This document shows positions 1-10,720 of a stretch of DNA of 64,000 nucleotides, in pieces. The number at the start of each line of letters is the position of its first letter. The first letter of the stretch is position 1. A program made the translations under genes and the position numbers. The stretch spans positions 867,485 through 931,484 of the forward strand of contig NZ_KQ034007.1 in the NCBI RefSeq assembly GCF_000970755.1, given 5' to 3'. Origin of the DNA: Lactobacillus kimbladii (GTDB taxonomy: Bacteria; Bacillota; Bacilli; Lactobacillales; Lactobacillaceae). Under the pieces are notes generated by a model, which did no database searches, was not told the origin of the DNA, and saw only the letters and a program-made list of their open reading frames with translations.

Positions 1-99
1 AATTTTTTTAGATCACTAAATTGATTTATCAGCTCTTTATTTATTGTTAAATAATACAAATTGCTTGTTCTTTTTAAGATGAATGACTTTTAGAGTTAA

Positions 100-108
100 T
101 GCTATAAT
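100..108 (+). promoter_or_regulatory. Extended -10 promoter before ylmH
   Basis: The bases TG-C-TATAAT form a perfect extended -10 element about 50 bases before the ylmH start. No convincing -35 is seen 17 bases upstream, which is acceptable for a TGn-type promoter. The first 99 bases of the window are AT-rich and hold no gene I can recognise. Confidence 0.6.
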
Positions 109-160
109 GGTGTAGGCAAAGGCCAATCTGTCTTTCACTTTCATTAGCAGGAGGAATTGT

Positions 161-991
161 GTGAAGACAAAAAATATAGCAAAGCGAAGTTTTTACGCCA
201 AGAATGTTTTATTTAAAGATAATTTGTCTGACCAAAAAACAGTGGACAAGATGAACGGACTTATAAATAATGTTCTTGGCAAACATGAAGAAGTTTTAAC
301 AGATTTTTTGGATCCCGGTGAAAGAGATATTCTTAAAAAAATAGCCCAGACTGAAGTTTGTTTACAGAGCTTTGGTGGATATTCAAACGCTGAAAAAAAA
401 AGAGTATTTATAACTGAAGATTGGGACACTATTGCACCTTCTTCTTATCAGATTACTGTTTTTAATGTTGAATATCCTCAAAAATTTGCCTGTTTATCAC
501 ATAGTGCTATATTAGGAAGCCTAGCTAATGCAGGTATAGAAACTTCAACCTTTGGCGACATTATTACTGATGGCAATGGCAGGTGGCAATTTTTTGCAAA
601 AAGTGAGCTGAAAGATTTTTTTCAACATGAAATAAACCATATTGGTAAAACAAAAGTTAGGATAAGACCAAGTTTAAATCAAAAAGTAATTATTATTGAT
701 GATGAAAGTGAAATGTTAACTGCTATTGTTTCTTCACTGAGGTTGGATGCAGTTTTAGCTTCAATTACACATGAAAGCAGGCAGCAAATAAAAGCAAATA
801 TTTCTAATAATTTGGTTAAATTAAATTGGCATAGTGTCAAAGATTTTAATATAATGGTTGATGAAGATGATGTCCTTAGTCTAAGACATTTTGGCAGATG
901 TAAAATTACGGATATTTCAACTACAAGAAAAGGCAAACATAAGGTGGTGTATAAGCTATGGCAGACGAAAAGAAAGAATCACAGAGATTGA
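161..991 (+). CDS. ylmH: YlmH-family S4-domain RNA-binding protein
   Basis: This is a 276-residue RNA-binding protein of the YlmH family. The family lies in the division and cell-wall cluster of Gram-positive bacteria, and known members bind ribosomal complexes. The central block around residues 113-135 (SHSAILGSLANAG followed by GDI) matches the family core, and residues about 191-225 form the C-terminal S4 RNA-binding fold. It starts at a GTG, six bases after a perfect AGGAGG (149-154). The last 34 bases overlap divIVA, implying co-transcription. The family assignment is firm; the exact cellular role is less so. Its usual upstream partners sepF and yggT are not in the 160 bases before it. 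Confidence 0.88.
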   Translation: MKTKNIAKRSFYAKNVLFKDNLSDQKTVDKMNGLINNVLGKHEEVLTDFLDPGERDILKKIAQTEVCLQSFGGYSNAEKKRVFITEDWDTIAPSSYQITVFNVEYPQKFACLSHSAILGSLANAGIETSTFGDIITDGNGRWQFFAKSELKDFFQHEINHIGKTKVRIRPSLNQKVIIIDDESEMLTAIVSSLRLDAVLASITHESRQQIKANISNNLVKLNWHSVKDFNIMVDEDDVLSLRHFGRCKITDISTTRKGKHKVVYKLWQTKRKNHRD

Positions 992-1773
992 CTCCGCTTG
1001 AAATTCATAACAAAGAGTTCAAAAAGAGAGGCCTAAGTGGCTATGATAGGCATGAAGTAGACAGTTTTCTAGATCAAATAATCAACGATTATGGTGATGC
1101 ACTGGATCAAACAGTTGACTTGAAAAATGAAATTGTGCATTTACAAGAACAAGTTTCAGACTTACAAAAGCAAGTTAAACAATTCCAGCAGAATGAAAAT
1201 GCTACCAAAGAAGCTGTGGGTAACGCTAAAATTAAGGCTGAAAGAATTATCAATGATGCTACAGTCCAAGCTAATAATACTACTGAACAAGCAAAAATTG
1301 ATACTGATTATCAACGCCAACAGCTTGAAACTATTAAGTCTGATTACGAACGTGTGAAAAAAGAAGCTTCTGGTTATCGCTCTTATATTCAAGATCTTTT
1401 ACAAAAAGCAATTGAAAATCTCAATGATGAAAACTGGCAAAAGGCACTTGATCAATACTTTGATACTGAGCGATTTTATCCTCCAGATGGGGCTGAACCA
1501 ATAATGCTAACTGATGAAGATGAAGATGTCGATGAAGATGAAGATATTGATGAAGACGAAGATATTGATGAAGATGCTGACGATGAACTTGACAATGACA
1601 TTGATGATGAAGTAAACTTTGAACAAGACATTGATGAAAATAATGATAGTCCCCAACCAATGTCGGGTGACAGTCCGCACACTGAAACAGTCAACACGGA
1701 AAATGTTAATGATTCTAACAACGGTTCTAGACCTACTGTTATTTTCCCCAATGACTATAAAAATCATAAATAA
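958..1773 (+). CDS. divIVA: DivIVA cell-division/polarity protein with acidic tail
   Basis: The product is 271 residues long and is the membrane-curvature-sensing coiled-coil protein that marks poles and septa. The N-terminal lipid-binding module (residues about 10-45, LTPLEIHNKEFKKRGLSGYD then EVDSFLDQI) is canonical. Coiled coil covers about residues 47-150. The C-terminal third is unusual: from about residue 185 to 225 it is almost only Asp, Glu and Ile, built on an 18-base tandem repeat. RBS AAGGTGGTG lies 9-17 bases upstream, inside ylmH. The gene sits between ylmH and ileS, the standard order in lactobacilli. Confidence 0.95.
   Translation: MADEKKESQRLTPLEIHNKEFKKRGLSGYDRHEVDSFLDQIINDYGDALDQTVDLKNEIVHLQEQVSDLQKQVKQFQQNENATKEAVGNAKIKAERIINDATVQANNTTEQAKIDTDYQRQQLETIKSDYERVKKEASGYRSYIQDLLQKAIENLNDENWQKALDQYFDTERFYPPDGAEPIMLTDEDEDVDEDEDIDEDEDIDEDADDELDNDIDDEVNFEQDIDENNDSPQPMSGDSPHTETVNTENVNDSNNGSRPTVIFPNDYKNHK
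1513..1581 (+). repeat. 18-bp tandem repeat encoding DEDED(V/I)
   Basis: Three full 18-base units begin at 1513, 1531 and 1549, and a partial fourth at 1567. They read GATGAAGATGAAGATRTY with one or two substitutions each and encode DEDEDV, DEDEDI, DEDEDI and DEDAD. They lie in frame in the acidic tail of divIVA, so copy-number change would lengthen or shorten the tail without frameshift. Confidence 0.85.
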
Positions 1774-1792
1774 CAAACTGACAGTAAAACTT

Positions 1793-1976
1793 GTGAGCAA
1801 TTCAGCGAATTAGCGATGGTGTAAGGCTAATATAAGAGCTCAAAGGTTGATCAGCTGTTTGAGAAGGTTTGTTACGTTAGTTGCACGATACGTAACTCAT
1901 TAAGTGGAGTTTAAAACTCAATTTAGGTGGTACCACGATATTAACCTCGCCCTAATCTTAGGACGAGGATTTTTTT
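1793..1976 (+). promoter_or_regulatory. T-box leader (isoleucine) with terminator, upstream of ileS
   Basis: A tRNA-sensing T-box riboswitch fills the gap between divIVA and ileS. The T-box sequence AGGTGGTACCACG is at 1925-1937. It is followed by a terminator stem at 1945-1955/1958-1968 (11 pairs with one mismatch) and a T run at 1970-1976. The stem I region contains the conserved GATGGTG block (1815-1821). An ATC triplet at 1850-1852 is a plausible isoleucine specifier. Uncharged tRNA-Ile would stabilise the antiterminator and permit ileS transcription. The exact 5' end and specifier are inferred. Confidence 0.92.
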
Positions 1977-1993
1977 ATAGGGAGGATTAAAAA

Positions 1994-4783
1994 ATGAGAG
2001 TGAAAAATACACTTAATATGGGTAAAACCAAATTTAAGATGCGGGGTAATTTGCCGGTCCGCGAAGCGCAGTGGCAAAAAGAGTGGGAAGAAAACAAATT
2101 ATATGAACAAAGATTAAAACTGAATAAAGGAAAACCGAGATTTGATTTACATGATGGTCCTCCTTTTGCCAACGGTAATATTCACATTGGCCATGCTATG
2201 AATAAGGTTTCAAAAGACATAATTGTTCGATTTAAAAATATGAACGGCTATTATGCTCCCTATGTTCCAGGTTGGGATACTCATGGTTTACCAATTGAAC
2301 AACAATTGACCAAACAGGGAGTTGACCGTAAGAAAATGAATCTTGCAGATTACCGTCAGCTTTGTCAAGATTTTGCTAGTAAAGAAATCAAAAAGCAAAT
2401 GACTGACTTTAAGCGTTTGGGAGTAATGGGGGACTGGGATCACCCATATATTACTTATCAACCTGAATATGAAGCAGAAGAAATTCGTGTCTTTGGTAAA
2501 ATGTATGAAAAAGGTTATATCTATAAAGGTAAAAAACCTGTTTATTGGTCCCCTTCAAGTGAGTCAACTTTAGCTGAAGCTGAAGTTGAATATCATGATA
2601 TTAAATCACCTTCAATTTATGTTTCATTTCCAGTAAAAGATGGTAAGGGCGTTCTAGATCCAGCAAATACATACTTCTTAATTTGGACAACTACACCATG
2701 GACTATTCCTACTAACCAGGGTATTACAGTTAATCCGGGCTTTGATTATTCAGTAGCTCAAGTGGGTCCAAAGCGTTTTGTCGTTGGCACTGACCGCCTA
2801 GAAGCAGTTGCTCAAGAATTAGGTTGGGAAGATTATCAAGTCGTTCAACATCTTAAGGGCACTGAAATGGATCATATGGTTGCCAAGCATCCTTTATATG
2901 ACCGTGATTCTTTGCTTATGAATGCCATGCATGTTACTGCTAGTGATGGTACCGGCTTAGTTCACACAGCTTCCGGCTTTGGTGAAGATGACTATAATGT
3001 TGCTCAAAAATATGGTCTACCGGTATATAGTCCCATGGACGATAAAGGTTGCTTTACTGCAGATATTAACGATCCCGATTTAGCTGGATTGTTTTATGAT
3101 GATGCCAATAAAGTTGTCAGCGAAAAATTGAAGAAATCCGGCAATTTGCTTAAGCTTAGCTTCTTCACGCACTCTTATCCTCATGACTGGCGTACAAAGA
3201 AACCTGTAATTTATCGGGCTACTACACAATGGTTTGCTTCAGTTGAAAAGTTCCGCCAACAGATTCTTGATCAAATTGATCAGGTTAAATTCACGCCATC
3301 TTGGGGTCAATTACGCCTGCACAATATGATTAAGGATCGTGGTGACTGGGTAATTTCTAGACAGCGTGCTTGGGGTGTTCCACTGCCAATCTTTTACGCA
3401 GAAGATGGTACTGCGATTGTCACACCAGAAACTATTGAGCATATTGCTCAGATTTTTGCTAAAGAAGGATCAAATGCTTGGTATAGAAGAACTGCTAAGG
3501 AATTGTTACCAGAAGGCTTTACCTCTGAGCATTCACCAAATGGCAAATTTACTAAAGAAAACGATATTTTAGACGTTTGGTTCGACTCCGGGTCTTCTCA
3601 TCAAGCTGTCATGGCCAAAAGACCAGACTTGAATTTCCCATGTGATCTCTACCTTGAAGGTAGTGACCAGTACCGTGGCTGGTTCAATTCAAGTCTGATT
3701 ACTTCAGTAGCTGCTACGGGCAAGGCACCTTATCGCGGTATTTTGTCACAAGGCTTTGTTTTGGATGAAAAAGGACATAAAATGTCTAAATCATTAGGTA
3801 ACGTAATTTCACCAAATGATGTCATCAAACAAATGGGAGCAGAAATAATTCGTTTATGGGTCGCTTCTGTAGACACTACTTCTGATGTTGCTGTTTCGCA
3901 AAATATTTTACGCCAAACTTCAGAGAGTTACCGCAAAATAAGGAATACTTTGCGTTATATGCTGGCTAATACTTCTGATTTTGATCCACAAACAAACAGG
4001 GTTGCTTATGAAGATTTAAACTCCATTGACCAGTATATGGAAGTTAAACTCAATGATTTGGTTAAAACTTGTCTTGACAGTTATGAACGTTATGATTTTA
4101 ATAATGTTTATAAAAAGTTATTTGCCTTTATTTCTAATGATCTATCAGCGTTTTATCTTGACTTTGCCAAAGATGTTCTTTACATTGAGAGCAAAAATAG
4201 TCATGCCAGAAGATCAATGCAAACAGTGATTTATGATGCAACAGTTAAATTAGCTAAAGTTTTGACACCAATCTTGCCACATACTATGGAAGAAGTTTGG
4301 TCTTTCTTAAAGGAAAAGGAAGATTATGTCCAACTTGCTGAAATGCCTGAAATTGAGCATTATGCAAATCATGATGAACTCCTTGACAACTGGAAGAAAT
4401 TTATGAATTTCCGCGATGATGTTTTGAAAGTCTTGGAAGAAGCGCGCGATCAAAAGTTAATCGGTAAATCTTTTGAAGCAGCAGTTACAGTTTACCCAAC
4501 TGATGAGATGAGAGTAGTTTTAACCAAACTTGATGCAAACTTTAGACAAATTTTAATAGTTTCTAAATTAACTATTGCTGAGGGTGAAGCACCGGCAAAT
4601 GCTGAAAAATTACCAAATGGTGCATTTGTGGTTGAACATGCGGAAGGTGAAGTTTGTCCTCGGTGCCGTATGATCAGAACCGATATTGGAGCTGACAAAG
4701 AAGTTCCAATGCTTTGCGGTAGATGTGCTAAAATTGTTAAAGAAGATTATCCAGAAGCAGTGCAAGAAGGTTTAGAAGAATAA
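1994..4783 (+). CDS. ileS: Isoleucyl-tRNA synthetase
   Basis: A 929-residue class I aminoacyl-tRNA synthetase that charges tRNA-Ile in the cytoplasm. The HIGH motif is at residues 64-67 and KMSKS lies in the block [10 protein letters not shown]. The large CP1 editing domain ([14 protein letters not shown]-like region) lies between. Two CxxC pairs near the C-terminus (CPRC and CGRC) form the zinc-binding tail. Length is normal for bacterial IleRS. The start at 1994 follows GGGAGG (1980-1985) and is directly downstream of the T-box terminator. Its stop overlaps the next start (TAATG). Confidence 0.98.
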   Translation: MRVKNTLNMGKTKFKMRGNLPVREAQWQKEWEENKLYEQRLKLNKGKPRFDLHDGPPFANGNIHIGHAMNKVSKDIIVRFKNMNGYYAPYVPGWDTHGLPIEQQLTKQGVDRKKMNLADYRQLCQDFASKEIKKQMTDFKRLGVMGDWDHPYITYQPEYEAEEIRVFGKMYEKGYIYKGKKPVYWSPSSESTLAEAEVEYHDIKSPSIYVSFPVKDGKGVLDPANTYFLIWTTTPWTIPTNQGITVNPGFDYSVAQVGPKRFVVGTDRLEAVAQELGWEDYQVVQHLKGTEMDHMVAKHPLYDRDSLLMNAMHVTASDGTGLVHTASGFGEDDYNVAQKYGLPVYSPMDDKGCFTADINDPDLAGLFYDDANKVVSEKLKKSGNLLKLSFFTHSYPHDWRTKKPVIYRATTQWFASVEKFRQQILDQIDQVKFTPSWGQLRLHNMIKDRGDWVISRQRAWGVPLPIFYAEDGTAIVTPETIEHIAQIFAKEGSNAWYRRTAKELLPEGFTSEHSPNGKFTKENDILDVWFDSGSSHQAVMAKRPDLNFPCDLYLEGSDQYRGWFNSSLITSVAATGKAPYRGILSQGFVLDEKGHKMSKSLGNVISPNDVIKQMGAEIIRLWVASVDTTSDVAVSQNILRQTSESYRKIRNTLRYMLANTSDFDPQTNRVAYEDLNSIDQYMEVKLNDLVKTCLDSYERYDFNNVYKKLFAFISNDLSAFYLDFAKDVLYIESKNSHARRSMQTVIYDATVKLAKVLTPILPHTMEEVWSFLKEKEDYVQLAEMPEIEHYANHDELLDNWKKFMNFRDDVLKVLEEARDQKLIGKSFEAAVTVYPTDEMRVVLTKLDANFRQILIVSKLTIAEGEAPANAEKLPNGAFVVEHAEGEVCPRCRMIRTDIGADKEVPMLCGRCAKIVKEDYPEAVQEGLEE

Positions 4784-4989
4784 TGCGTTACGGTAAGGTA
4801 AAGCAGTTTGATCAAAACAGTAGTTTTGGTTTTATCACTGACGATGAGAATCAAAAATCTTACTTTGTATTTTATACAGCTATCAAAGAAGAAGGTTATC
4901 GTCGCTTGCAAGTTGGTCAAAAAGTTAAATACCAACTTGCTCAAGGTAAAAATGGCTTACAATGTGTCAACGTATATTTAGCTGATTAG
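4783..4989 (+). CDS. Cold-shock-domain protein
   Basis: A 68-residue single cold-shock-domain protein, expected to bind single-stranded RNA or DNA. The RNP1-like segment SSFGFI and RNP2-like segment YFVFYTA are both present, but they are less canonical (RNP2 lacks the usual VFVHF) than in CspA/CspB, so this is a divergent paralogue. The ATG overlaps the ileS stop by one base, so translation is coupled and expression follows the isoleucine T-box. The same gene follows ileS in other lactobacilli. Confidence 0.88.
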   Translation: MRYGKVKQFDQNSSFGFITDDENQKSYFVFYTAIKEEGYRRLQVGQKVKYQLAQGKNGLQCVNVYLAD

Positions 4990-5003
4990 CAGGAAAGTGA
5001 ATA

Positions 5004-5567
5004 ATGGATTTAACAGAAACTGAAATCTCTTCAAAACAAATTTTTACGGGTCGTATTGTCGATCTTGCCGTAAGAACGATCAAATTGCCTAATGGGGAAA
5101 CTGCCTCGCGGGAAATAGTTAAGCATCAACCTGCTTCAGCTGCTATTGCAGTAAATGATAAACAGGAAATGCTGCTAGTCGAACAATGGCGTGAACCGAT
5201 CAAAGAATTAACTTTAGAAATTCCAGCAGGTTTAATAGATGAAACTGATGCTAGTCCACTGGATGCAATGAAAAGAGAGTTAAATGAAGAGGGCGGCTAT
5301 CGTGCTGATTACTGGGAAAAAATAACTGAGTTTTATTCATCTCCCGGTTTTACTAATGAGAAGCTCTACTTATTTTATTGCGACACATTAACTAAATTGA
5401 CTGATAAAAGGGAACTTGATCCCGATGAATTTTTAACTAGTCATTGGTTTAGTTTGGCAGAGTTGAAAAGACTTTCGGCACAGGGTAAAATCGTTGATGC
5501 CAAGACATTATATGCAATGAGTGTTTGGGAAAACATGCTGCTCACCGGTGCTGACGCAAAGGAATAA
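5004..5567 (+). CDS. Nudix hydrolase, ADP-ribose pyrophosphatase family
   Basis: A 187-residue Nudix enzyme, probably hydrolysing ADP-ribose to AMP and ribose-5-phosphate. The Nudix box lies about residues 77-101 with the core RELNEEGG. The characteristic substrate-side features ELTLEIPAGLID before the box and SSPGFTNEKLYLFY after it fit the ADP-ribose subfamily. Relative to the consensus, the loop before REL appears one residue longer and the first Glu is Asp. It sits 14 bases after the cold-shock gene, with a GGAAAG RBS, in the same operon. Confidence 0.9.
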   Translation: MDLTETEISSKQIFTGRIVDLAVRTIKLPNGETASREIVKHQPASAAIAVNDKQEMLLVEQWREPIKELTLEIPAGLIDETDASPLDAMKRELNEEGGYRADYWEKITEFYSSPGFTNEKLYLFYCDTLTKLTDKRELDPDEFLTSHWFSLAELKRLSAQGKIVDAKTLYAMSVWENMLLTGADAKE

Positions 5568-5568
5568 A

Positions 5569-5904
5569 ATGACTGAAAAACGATCTGATTACCGAAAAAA
5601 ATTAAAACATAAAAAAAGTAAAAACTTTTTAAATACAATTAAATCCGCTTTTGACGATAGTGATGATGAGGTTGATGTTAACCCTGATTTTACCCGTGAT
5701 GATGAAGTTGTAGAGTCAAATGATTTTGCAAACGAAAGGATAAAAAAACAGGAGCAGACACCAAGAAGGGAAGAGAGCAAATCTCAGTCTCAGTTAACCA
5801 CGAGTCAAGAAAAAGCATTAAAGCTGAAAGGTAAACTTAATCGTGCAATTTTGCTTGTTGCTGTTTTAATTATTTTGGTATTATTAGCGTTATTTCACTT
5901 ATAA
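5569..5904 (+). CDS. Small tail-anchored membrane protein, unknown function
   Basis: I do not recognise a named family. The 111-residue product is very charged for its first 85 residues (Lys/Arg-rich start, acidic middle, Gln/Ser-rich stretch). It ends in one hydrophobic helix (about residues 88-110, ILLVAVLIILVLLALF) with only HL after it, so it is probably tail-anchored with its body in the cytoplasm. The ATG at 5569, just after the Nudix stop and with AAAGGA upstream, is chosen over an earlier in-frame ATG inside the Nudix gene. Hypothetical proteins of this shape are common between Nudix and mtn genes in lactobacilli. Confidence 0.8.
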   Translation: MTEKRSDYRKKLKHKKSKNFLNTIKSAFDDSDDEVDVNPDFTRDDEVVESNDFANERIKKQEQTPRREESKSQSQLTTSQEKALKLKGKLNRAILLVAVLIILVLLALFHL

Positions 5905-5923
5905 AATAAAAACGAGGGTAGAA

Positions 5924-6619
5924 ATGAAGATAGCAATTATTGTCCCAATGGAAATTGAGGCTGAATATTATCATAAGTATTTTCACTCTGGTCGCAAAGA
6001 AATGTTCGGATCTACTACATTCGAGCATTTTTGCGTTAACCACAATGATTTATACATTGGTTTAAGCGGAATTGGCAAAGTACGAGCTGCTATGAATTTA
6101 GCCAGTTTACTAAGCAATGTTGATATTGATTTGATTTTCATGACAGGTACAGCAGGATCTTTGCAAGAAGAAGTTCATAAAGAAGATCTGATTTTAGCTG
6201 ATTCATTTGCATATCATGATGCTCACAATATATTAGCAGGTGACTATGTTGAAGGACAAATACCTGGAGAACCAGCTAAATTTGAATTAAATTCTTCTGC
6301 AAGAAAGCAATTTGCACAGTTTTTGCAAGAAAACAATGTTGAATTTAAAGAGGGTTTAATTGTTACCGGTGATTCCTTTATTGGCTCGCAGAAGCAAAAA
6401 GATGAAATTAAGCAAAACTTTGCTCATGCTTTGGGTGTTGAAATGGAAGGAGCCGCTTTTGCTCAGGTAGCTTATCATTTTAAAAAACCTCTGATAGCTT
6501 TACGGGCTATTTCTGACAATGGTAATCAAGATGCAAACGGTGACTTTGATCATTTTGCCCAAAAGGTAGGAGCAAAAGCTGCTAAAATTATTTGTACTTA
6601 CATAGAGAAGATGAATTAA
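5924..6619 (+). CDS. mtnN: 5'-methylthioadenosine/S-adenosylhomocysteine nucleosidase
   Basis: A 231-residue purine-nucleoside-cleaving enzyme. It splits MTA and SAH to adenine plus the thio-sugar, recycling methyl-transfer by-products and feeding S-ribosylhomocysteine to LuxS-type chemistry. The family landmarks are present: MKIAIIVPMEIEAE at the start, GLSGIGKVRAAM, TGTAGS, the phosphate/ribose segment VEMEGAAFAQVA, and RAISDNG containing the catalytic Asp. Length is standard. It is in the same run of genes as the downstream cysteine desulfurase (three-base gap). Confidence 0.95.
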   Translation: MKIAIIVPMEIEAEYYHKYFHSGRKEMFGSTTFEHFCVNHNDLYIGLSGIGKVRAAMNLASLLSNVDIDLIFMTGTAGSLQEEVHKEDLILADSFAYHDAHNILAGDYVEGQIPGEPAKFELNSSARKQFAQFLQENNVEFKEGLIVTGDSFIGSQKQKDEIKQNFAHALGVEMEGAAFAQVAYHFKKPLIALRAISDNGNQDANGDFDHFAQKVGAKAAKIICTYIEKMN

Positions 6620-6622
6620 TAA

Positions 6623-7774
6623 ATGACAGAAATTTATCTGGATAATGCAGCTACAACACCAATGTCGCCCAAGGTAATTGACGTGATAACTGAGGAAATG
6701 AAAAACAATTTTGGTAATGCCTCAAGTACCTATGAACTGGGACGCAAAGCTCGCCACGTGATTGATCAGGCAAGGCAAAAAGCTGCCAAGGCAATTAACG
6801 CCAAGGAAAATGAAATAATTTTTACATCCGGTGGTTCAGAAAGTAATAACACTGCTATTTTTGGAACTGCTCAGAGTCGCCAAAATATTGGTAAGCGCAT
6901 AATCACTACTAAGGCTGAGCATCCATCTGTTTTAAAGCCAATGCAACGGTTGGAAAGTGAGGGTTATGAAGTCATTTACCTTGATGTTGATGAAAATGGT
7001 CGTATTTCATTAGCTGATTTGGAAGATGCACTTACTCCTCAAACTATTTTGGTTTCAATTATGGCTGTCAATAATGAATTGGGTACAATCAACCCTTTGG
7101 CAGAAATTGGAGCTATTGTAAAGCCAAGCAATGCTTATTTTCATGTTGACGCAGTCCAAGGCTTAGGTAACATTAATCTTGATGTTGCTAAAATGAATAT
7201 CGACTTGTTATCCACCTCTGCTCATAAAATCAACGGTCCCAAGTTTTTAGGCTTTTTATATGAAAAAAACTCGCTCAATTTGCCACCTCTTGTTTATGGT
7301 GGAGAACAAGAAACTAAGCGTAGAGCTGGCACTGAGAATGTTCCCGGAATTGCCGGCTTTGGTGAAGCTATCAGTGAAATTGCTGCTATAGATAAAAAAA
7401 GTTTGCAAACTAAATATCAGAACTTGCAAAATATTATTTTGAATGAACTTAGTCAAGCTAAAATTGAATATCAGGTTAATGGTGGAACCCAAAAGTTTGA
7501 TTCTCATCACGTGTTGAACCTGCATTTTAATGGTGTTTCAACGACTGTTTTGCAGACAAATTTGGATTTAGCTGGTTTTGCAGTTTCCGGTGGCTCTGCA
7601 TGTACTGCAGGATCAATTGAGCCTTCACATGTACTAGTTGCTTGTTTTGGTAAAGATTCTGCGAGAATAAATGAGTCTATTCGTATTTCTTTTGGACGCT
7701 ACACGACTGAAGAAGAAGTGCAAGCCTTTGCCAAAGAACTAGCTAAAATTGTCAGTAAAATCCAAAACAAATAA
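6623..7774 (+). CDS. Cysteine desulfurase (NifS/IscS-like), likely sulfur donor for MnmA
   Basis: A 383-residue PLP enzyme that removes sulfur from cysteine and carries it as a persulfide. The PLP-binding Lys is K202 in the motif SAHK, the cofactor-stacking His is in KAEH (H100), and the persulfide Cys is C327 in GGSACTAG. The gene lies beside a DUF1831 gene and mnmA. By analogy with IscS-MnmA and YrvO-MnmA pairs, it probably supplies sulfur for tRNA 2-thiouridine rather than a general iron-sulfur pathway. That specific role is inference from context. Confidence 0.93.
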   Translation: MTEIYLDNAATTPMSPKVIDVITEEMKNNFGNASSTYELGRKARHVIDQARQKAAKAINAKENEIIFTSGGSESNNTAIFGTAQSRQNIGKRIITTKAEHPSVLKPMQRLESEGYEVIYLDVDENGRISLADLEDALTPQTILVSIMAVNNELGTINPLAEIGAIVKPSNAYFHVDAVQGLGNINLDVAKMNIDLLSTSAHKINGPKFLGFLYEKNSLNLPPLVYGGEQETKRRAGTENVPGIAGFGEAISEIAAIDKKSLQTKYQNLQNIILNELSQAKIEYQVNGGTQKFDSHHVLNLHFNGVSTTVLQTNLDLAGFAVSGGSACTAGSIEPSHVLVACFGKDSARINESIRISFGRYTTEEEVQAFAKELAKIVSKIQNK

Positions 7775-7827
7775 AATAATTGCTTTTTAAAGCAGATATG
7801 CTTATTATTAGTAAGTGAGGTAAAATT

Positions 7828-9299
<1,472 letters not shown>

Positions 9300-9310
9300 T
9301 GAAAACGTGA

Positions 9311-9342
9311 AAGGAAAATGTTTTTGTGCATTTTCTTTTTTT
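9311..9342 (+). terminator. Rho-independent terminator after mnmA
   Basis: Stem 9311-9320/9329-9338 (ten pairs, one G-T), eight-base loop, T-rich tail to 9342. It ends the ileS-to-mnmA transcript. Confidence 0.75.
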
Positions 9343-9419
9343 ATTTGTCTTCGTTTTTTCTTTTAAACTATTAAATGATAAACTAGAAAATAACAGTTAC
9401 AGAAAAGAGTAATTAATGA

Positions 9420-10076
9420 ATGCAGATTTATTTTGTCAGACATGGTAAAACAGAGTGGAACTTACAGAAACGTTTTCAAGGGGCTCATGGTGATTCACCA
9501 CTTTTACCTCAAAGTTTAATTGATATTCAAAAATTAAGCGATTTTTTAGGTGAAACAAAATTCGCAGCAATCTATTCAAGCCCTCTGAAAAGAGCCAGAA
9601 CTACTGCAGAAAAACTTACTAAGAATCTGGGTAATCCCTTTTCTGTCAAGATAGATGATCGTTTGCGAGAATTTGATTTAGGAGCTATGGAAGGACTCAC
9701 GTTTACTGAGGCTAAAGCCAGGTATCCGAAGCAGGTCACTGATATTTGGGACAAACCTGATAAATACGATGGCCACAGCATCGGAGGTGAAAATTATCCT
9801 GAGGTAATTGCACGTGGAAAAAACTTTGGTCGAGAAGTTGGCTTACAATTTAAACCAGACGATAAAGTTTTAGTAGTGAGCCATGGAGCAGCTCTGGGAG
9901 CGATTATGGGAGGATTATTAGGTTATCCCTTACCGGATATCCGCCACAATGGGGGTTTAAGCAATACCAGCCTTACTATTTTGGAAACAAAAGATAAAGG
10001 CAAGACATTTAAAGCTTTAATGTGGAATGAGACGAAATTTTTGGACAGGAAAATGGAAGACTCGGATTCATTATGA
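9420..10076 (+). CDS. Histidine phosphatase (phosphoglycerate-mutase superfamily)
   Basis: A 218-residue histidine acid phosphatase-type enzyme. The phospho-acceptor motif VRHGKTEWN is at the N-terminus, with the second catalytic His in VVSHGAALGAIMGGLLG, and SSPLKRARTTAEKL in between. It resembles the cofactor-dependent mutase-like phosphatases (YhfR/GpmB type), and the physiological substrate cannot be told from sequence. A weak -10 (TAAACT at 9379-9384, preceded by TGA) lies upstream. Its last four bases overlap the start of the TPR gene. Confidence 0.9.
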   Translation: MQIYFVRHGKTEWNLQKRFQGAHGDSPLLPQSLIDIQKLSDFLGETKFAAIYSSPLKRARTTAEKLTKNLGNPFSVKIDDRLREFDLGAMEGLTFTEAKARYPKQVTDIWDKPDKYDGHSIGGENYPEVIARGKNFGREVGLQFKPDDKVLVVSHGAALGAIMGGLLGYPLPDIRHNGGLSNTSLTILETKDKGKTFKALMWNETKFLDRKMEDSDSL

Positions 10077-10720
10077 TAAAAAAAAGAAAAAAGACTGCTA
10101 AAACGAGTGCAGTAAACAAAAAGGTACACGAATTAATAACAAAAATTGATGAACAGCCACATAATAGTGAAAACTATTTAGAATTAGCAACCTATTTAAT
10201 AGAGCAGGGTAGCAGTGACCAAGCCACCGAACTATTAGAAAAAGCAAAAAAGCTAGTTTCTCATCCGCAGGATTTAGATTATGATCTGGCAGTTTGTTAT
10301 TATTTACAGGGTAAATTTGATACAGCATTAAATATACTGAATCAAATTCCTAATGATGATTTAGTTTTATACCAAAAAGCACTTGTTTTTTACAAAATTG
10401 GTCAAGGTCAAAAAGCATTGGCATACGCTTTAACAATTAAGAATGTTGATGCTAAAGTCTTGGAATTAATAGGGGATATTTGGCTAAGCCTTGGTAAAAC
10501 CGAAGAAGCTGAGTCAACTTATAAAAAAATAGCTACTGAAAAAAGGTCAGCCAAAATCAATTTCATGCTGGGTATCACAATTTTAACTAGAAGTCGTCAA
10601 GAGGCTGAAAAATATCTGGCAAAGTCAAAAAAACAAGATCCTAAAATTTTTGCACAAGAACAAAAAAAATATTCTTCGTTACTAAAATTAGTGAATGATG
10701 CGAGAAAGAAAAATGACTGA
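10073..10720 (+). CDS. TPR-repeat protein
   Basis: A 215-residue soluble helical repeat protein. Tetratricopeptide motifs are recognisable at about residues 28-60 (ENYLELATYLIEQGSSDQA), 65-95 and 125-155 (LELIGDIWLSLGKTEEAEST). The first 15 residues are strongly basic. There is no signal peptide or catalytic domain. The ATG overlaps the phosphatase stop (ATGATAA-type junction) and the 3' end overlaps recD2, so these three genes form one operon. The same TPR gene precedes recD2 in other lactobacilli; a function is not known to me. Confidence 0.85.
   Translation: MIKKRKKTAKTSAVNKKVHELITKIDEQPHNSENYLELATYLIEQGSSDQATELLEKAKKLVSHPQDLDYDLAVCYYLQGKFDTALNILNQIPNDDLVLYQKALVFYKIGQGQKALAYALTIKNVDAKVLELIGDIWLSLGKTEEAESTYKKIATEKRSAKINFMLGITILTRSRQEAEKYLAKSKKQDPKIFAQEQKKYSSLLKLVNDARKKND

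Noticed and set aside
1-99. Possible upstream gene end at the window start
   Set aside because: Stop codons in all frames within a short distance and no coding signature; left unassigned.
1476-1800. Three overlapping minus-strand open frames opposite divIVA
   Set aside because: They are shadows of the acidic GAT/GAA-rich repeat, with low-complexity Ser or Ile/Phe products and no RBS.
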